64,000 nucleotides of DNA from positions 5,064,001-5,128,000 of the forward strand of contig NZ_CP114029.1 of NCBI RefSeq assembly GCF_026898155.1, in the 5' to 3' direction. A model generated the notes under the pieces. The model did no database searches, was not told where the DNA came from, and saw only the letters and a list, made by a program, of their open reading frames with translations. The position numbers and the translations under genes were made by a program. This DNA comes from Jiella pelagia (GTDB taxonomy: Bacteria; Pseudomonadota; Alphaproteobacteria; Rhizobiales; Rhizobiaceae). Shown here piece after piece: positions 63,274 through 64,000 of this stretch. Position 1 is the first letter of the stretch. Every line of letters begins with the position of its first letter.

Positions 63274-64000
63274 CGCGGGGCCTCCTGCTTTGCTCGCCGG
63301 TCTACTGGCGACCGGGCCGCGAGCGCGCCGACGGTCAGGACCAGCATCAGACCGATGGCACCGAGTATGGCGACCAAACAGAACAGGGTGCTCGCAACGT
63401 CTCGGAAGGGCGGGGCGAATTCGAAGAAGACGAACAGCGCGACGAAGGCGAGCGCGCAGTCGGCGGCGATCTTCGTATAGGCGGCGTCACGCCGAAGCTT
63501 GGTGCGGCTGAGGATCGCAAAGGCCGAAGCGGCGAGAAGCGCGCCGAGGATCGCCACCGCCTGCCAGGGAAACTCGCTGCGCAGAACGTAGTAGGCGACC
63601 TTCTCGGGCAGATTACCCGACCATTGCACGAGATACTGCATGAACTGCATGTAGACGAGGCCGAGGACGGTGACGAGGAGCAGCTTGGCGAAGTCGTCGC
63701 GCGGGCCGGGTGATCTGCCGGCGTCGGTGACGACCAGAAGGCCGAGGGCGAGGCTGAGCTGGGTGATCGCGAACATCGCGCCGAAGGTGGTCGACGACCA
63801 GTGCGGCTCCAGCGACATGATCCAGTCGATCGAGGCGAAATGGACGGAGATCGCATAGAAGGCGATGGAAAAGCCGCTGGCGAGACGGCCCTGCGGGCCG
63901 AAGCCCGCCGCCAGGATGGCGATCACCGACCAGCCGGCGAGGATGACGATCGCCCTCACGCCGAAGAACAACGGGTTGAGGTAGAGCGCGGCGACGTCGG
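63270..64000 (-). CDS. actF: ActF-like quinol:cytochrome c oxidoreductase subunit, partial (N-terminus beyond right edge)
   Basis: About 243 codons of a polytopic membrane protein; the frame is still open at base 64000. The segment HFASIDWIMSLEPHWSSTTFG is typical of the ActF/NrfD-related quinol-binding subunit of alternative complex III. Further helices include LLLVTVLGLVYMQFMQYLVQ and WQAVAILGALLAASAFAILS. The gene runs into the SCO-caa3 operon with overlapping codons. An upstream actABCDE set would be expected beyond the window. Confidence 0.75.
   Translation of the reverse strand, partial: DVAALYLNPLFFGVRAIVILAGWSVIAILAAGFGPQGRLASGFSIAFYAISVHFASIDWIMSLEPHWSSTTFGAMFAITQLSLALGLLVVTDAGRSPGPRDDFAKLLLVTVLGLVYMQFMQYLVQWSGNLPEKVAYYVLRSEFPWQAVAILGALLAASAFAILSRTKLRRDAAYTKIAADCALAFVALFVFFEFAPPFRDVASTLFCLVAILGAIGLMLVLTVGALAARSPVDRRAKQEAPR

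Overview
The window is GC-rich, densely coding bacterial chromosome. The gene content points to an alphaproteobacterium of the Hyphomicrobiales (rhizobial relatives; Aurantimonadaceae-like is my guess, not shown): an aa3-oxidase subunit IV gene next to split pntAA/pntAB/pntB, a GNAT-nitrilase fusion, two complete TRAP transporters, LOG/GFA/HPP/TerC proteins, a large catalase with an EcfG-like promoter, and a caa3 oxidase operon behind an ActF-like membrane protein. No rRNA, tRNA, CRISPR, phage or transposase gene was seen.

Layout. 1-7320: MFS transporter (cut by the left edge), GAF protein, cytoplasmic PAS-PAS chemotaxis transducer, HPP-CBS membrane protein and two secreted proteins of unknown function. 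7445-14083: uvrD, a TRAP transporter (dctPQM) and an EEP-family nuclease/phosphatase. 14545-26164: housekeeping and stress genes (RMF-like peptide, two proline iminopeptidases around a GFA protein, RarD-type EamA permease, GNAT-nitrilase, YceI, ABC1 kinase, LOG, histidine phosphatase, fabI, DnaJ-like). 26343-30870: lipoprotein, pdxH, aa3 subunit IV and the transhydrogenase operon. 31522-35000: second TRAP transporter. 35031-40178: DUF2188-like protein, a nested palindromic repeat region, CAP lipoprotein, GST, YmdB-like phosphoesterase, TerC, pyrE. 40526-54584: a catabolic block with a ThDP enzyme, a polar amino-acid ABC transporter with a 2-hydroxyacid dehydrogenase, a LacI regulator with two matching 14-bp operators, and a sugar module (isomerase, Gfo/Idh/MocA dehydrogenase, sugar ABC transporter). 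54749-64000: pcm, large catalase, and an overlapping operon of caa3 oxidase subunits, SCO and ActF, which suggests alternative complex III coupled to an A2-type caa3 oxidase.

The most striking signal runs through the whole window. Ten otherwise well-conserved genes (uvrD, fabI, pntAA, the catalase and others) are each broken by a single extra base, and all 13 extra bases sit in the middle of the palindrome GAGCTC, giving GAGNCTC. Removing that one base restores the expected protein every time. Only three intact GAGCTC sites remain. The simplest reading is systematic miscalling at a modified GAGCTC site (a SacI-like methyltransferase elsewhere in the genome), so these genes are described as intact genes carrying apparent frameshifts.
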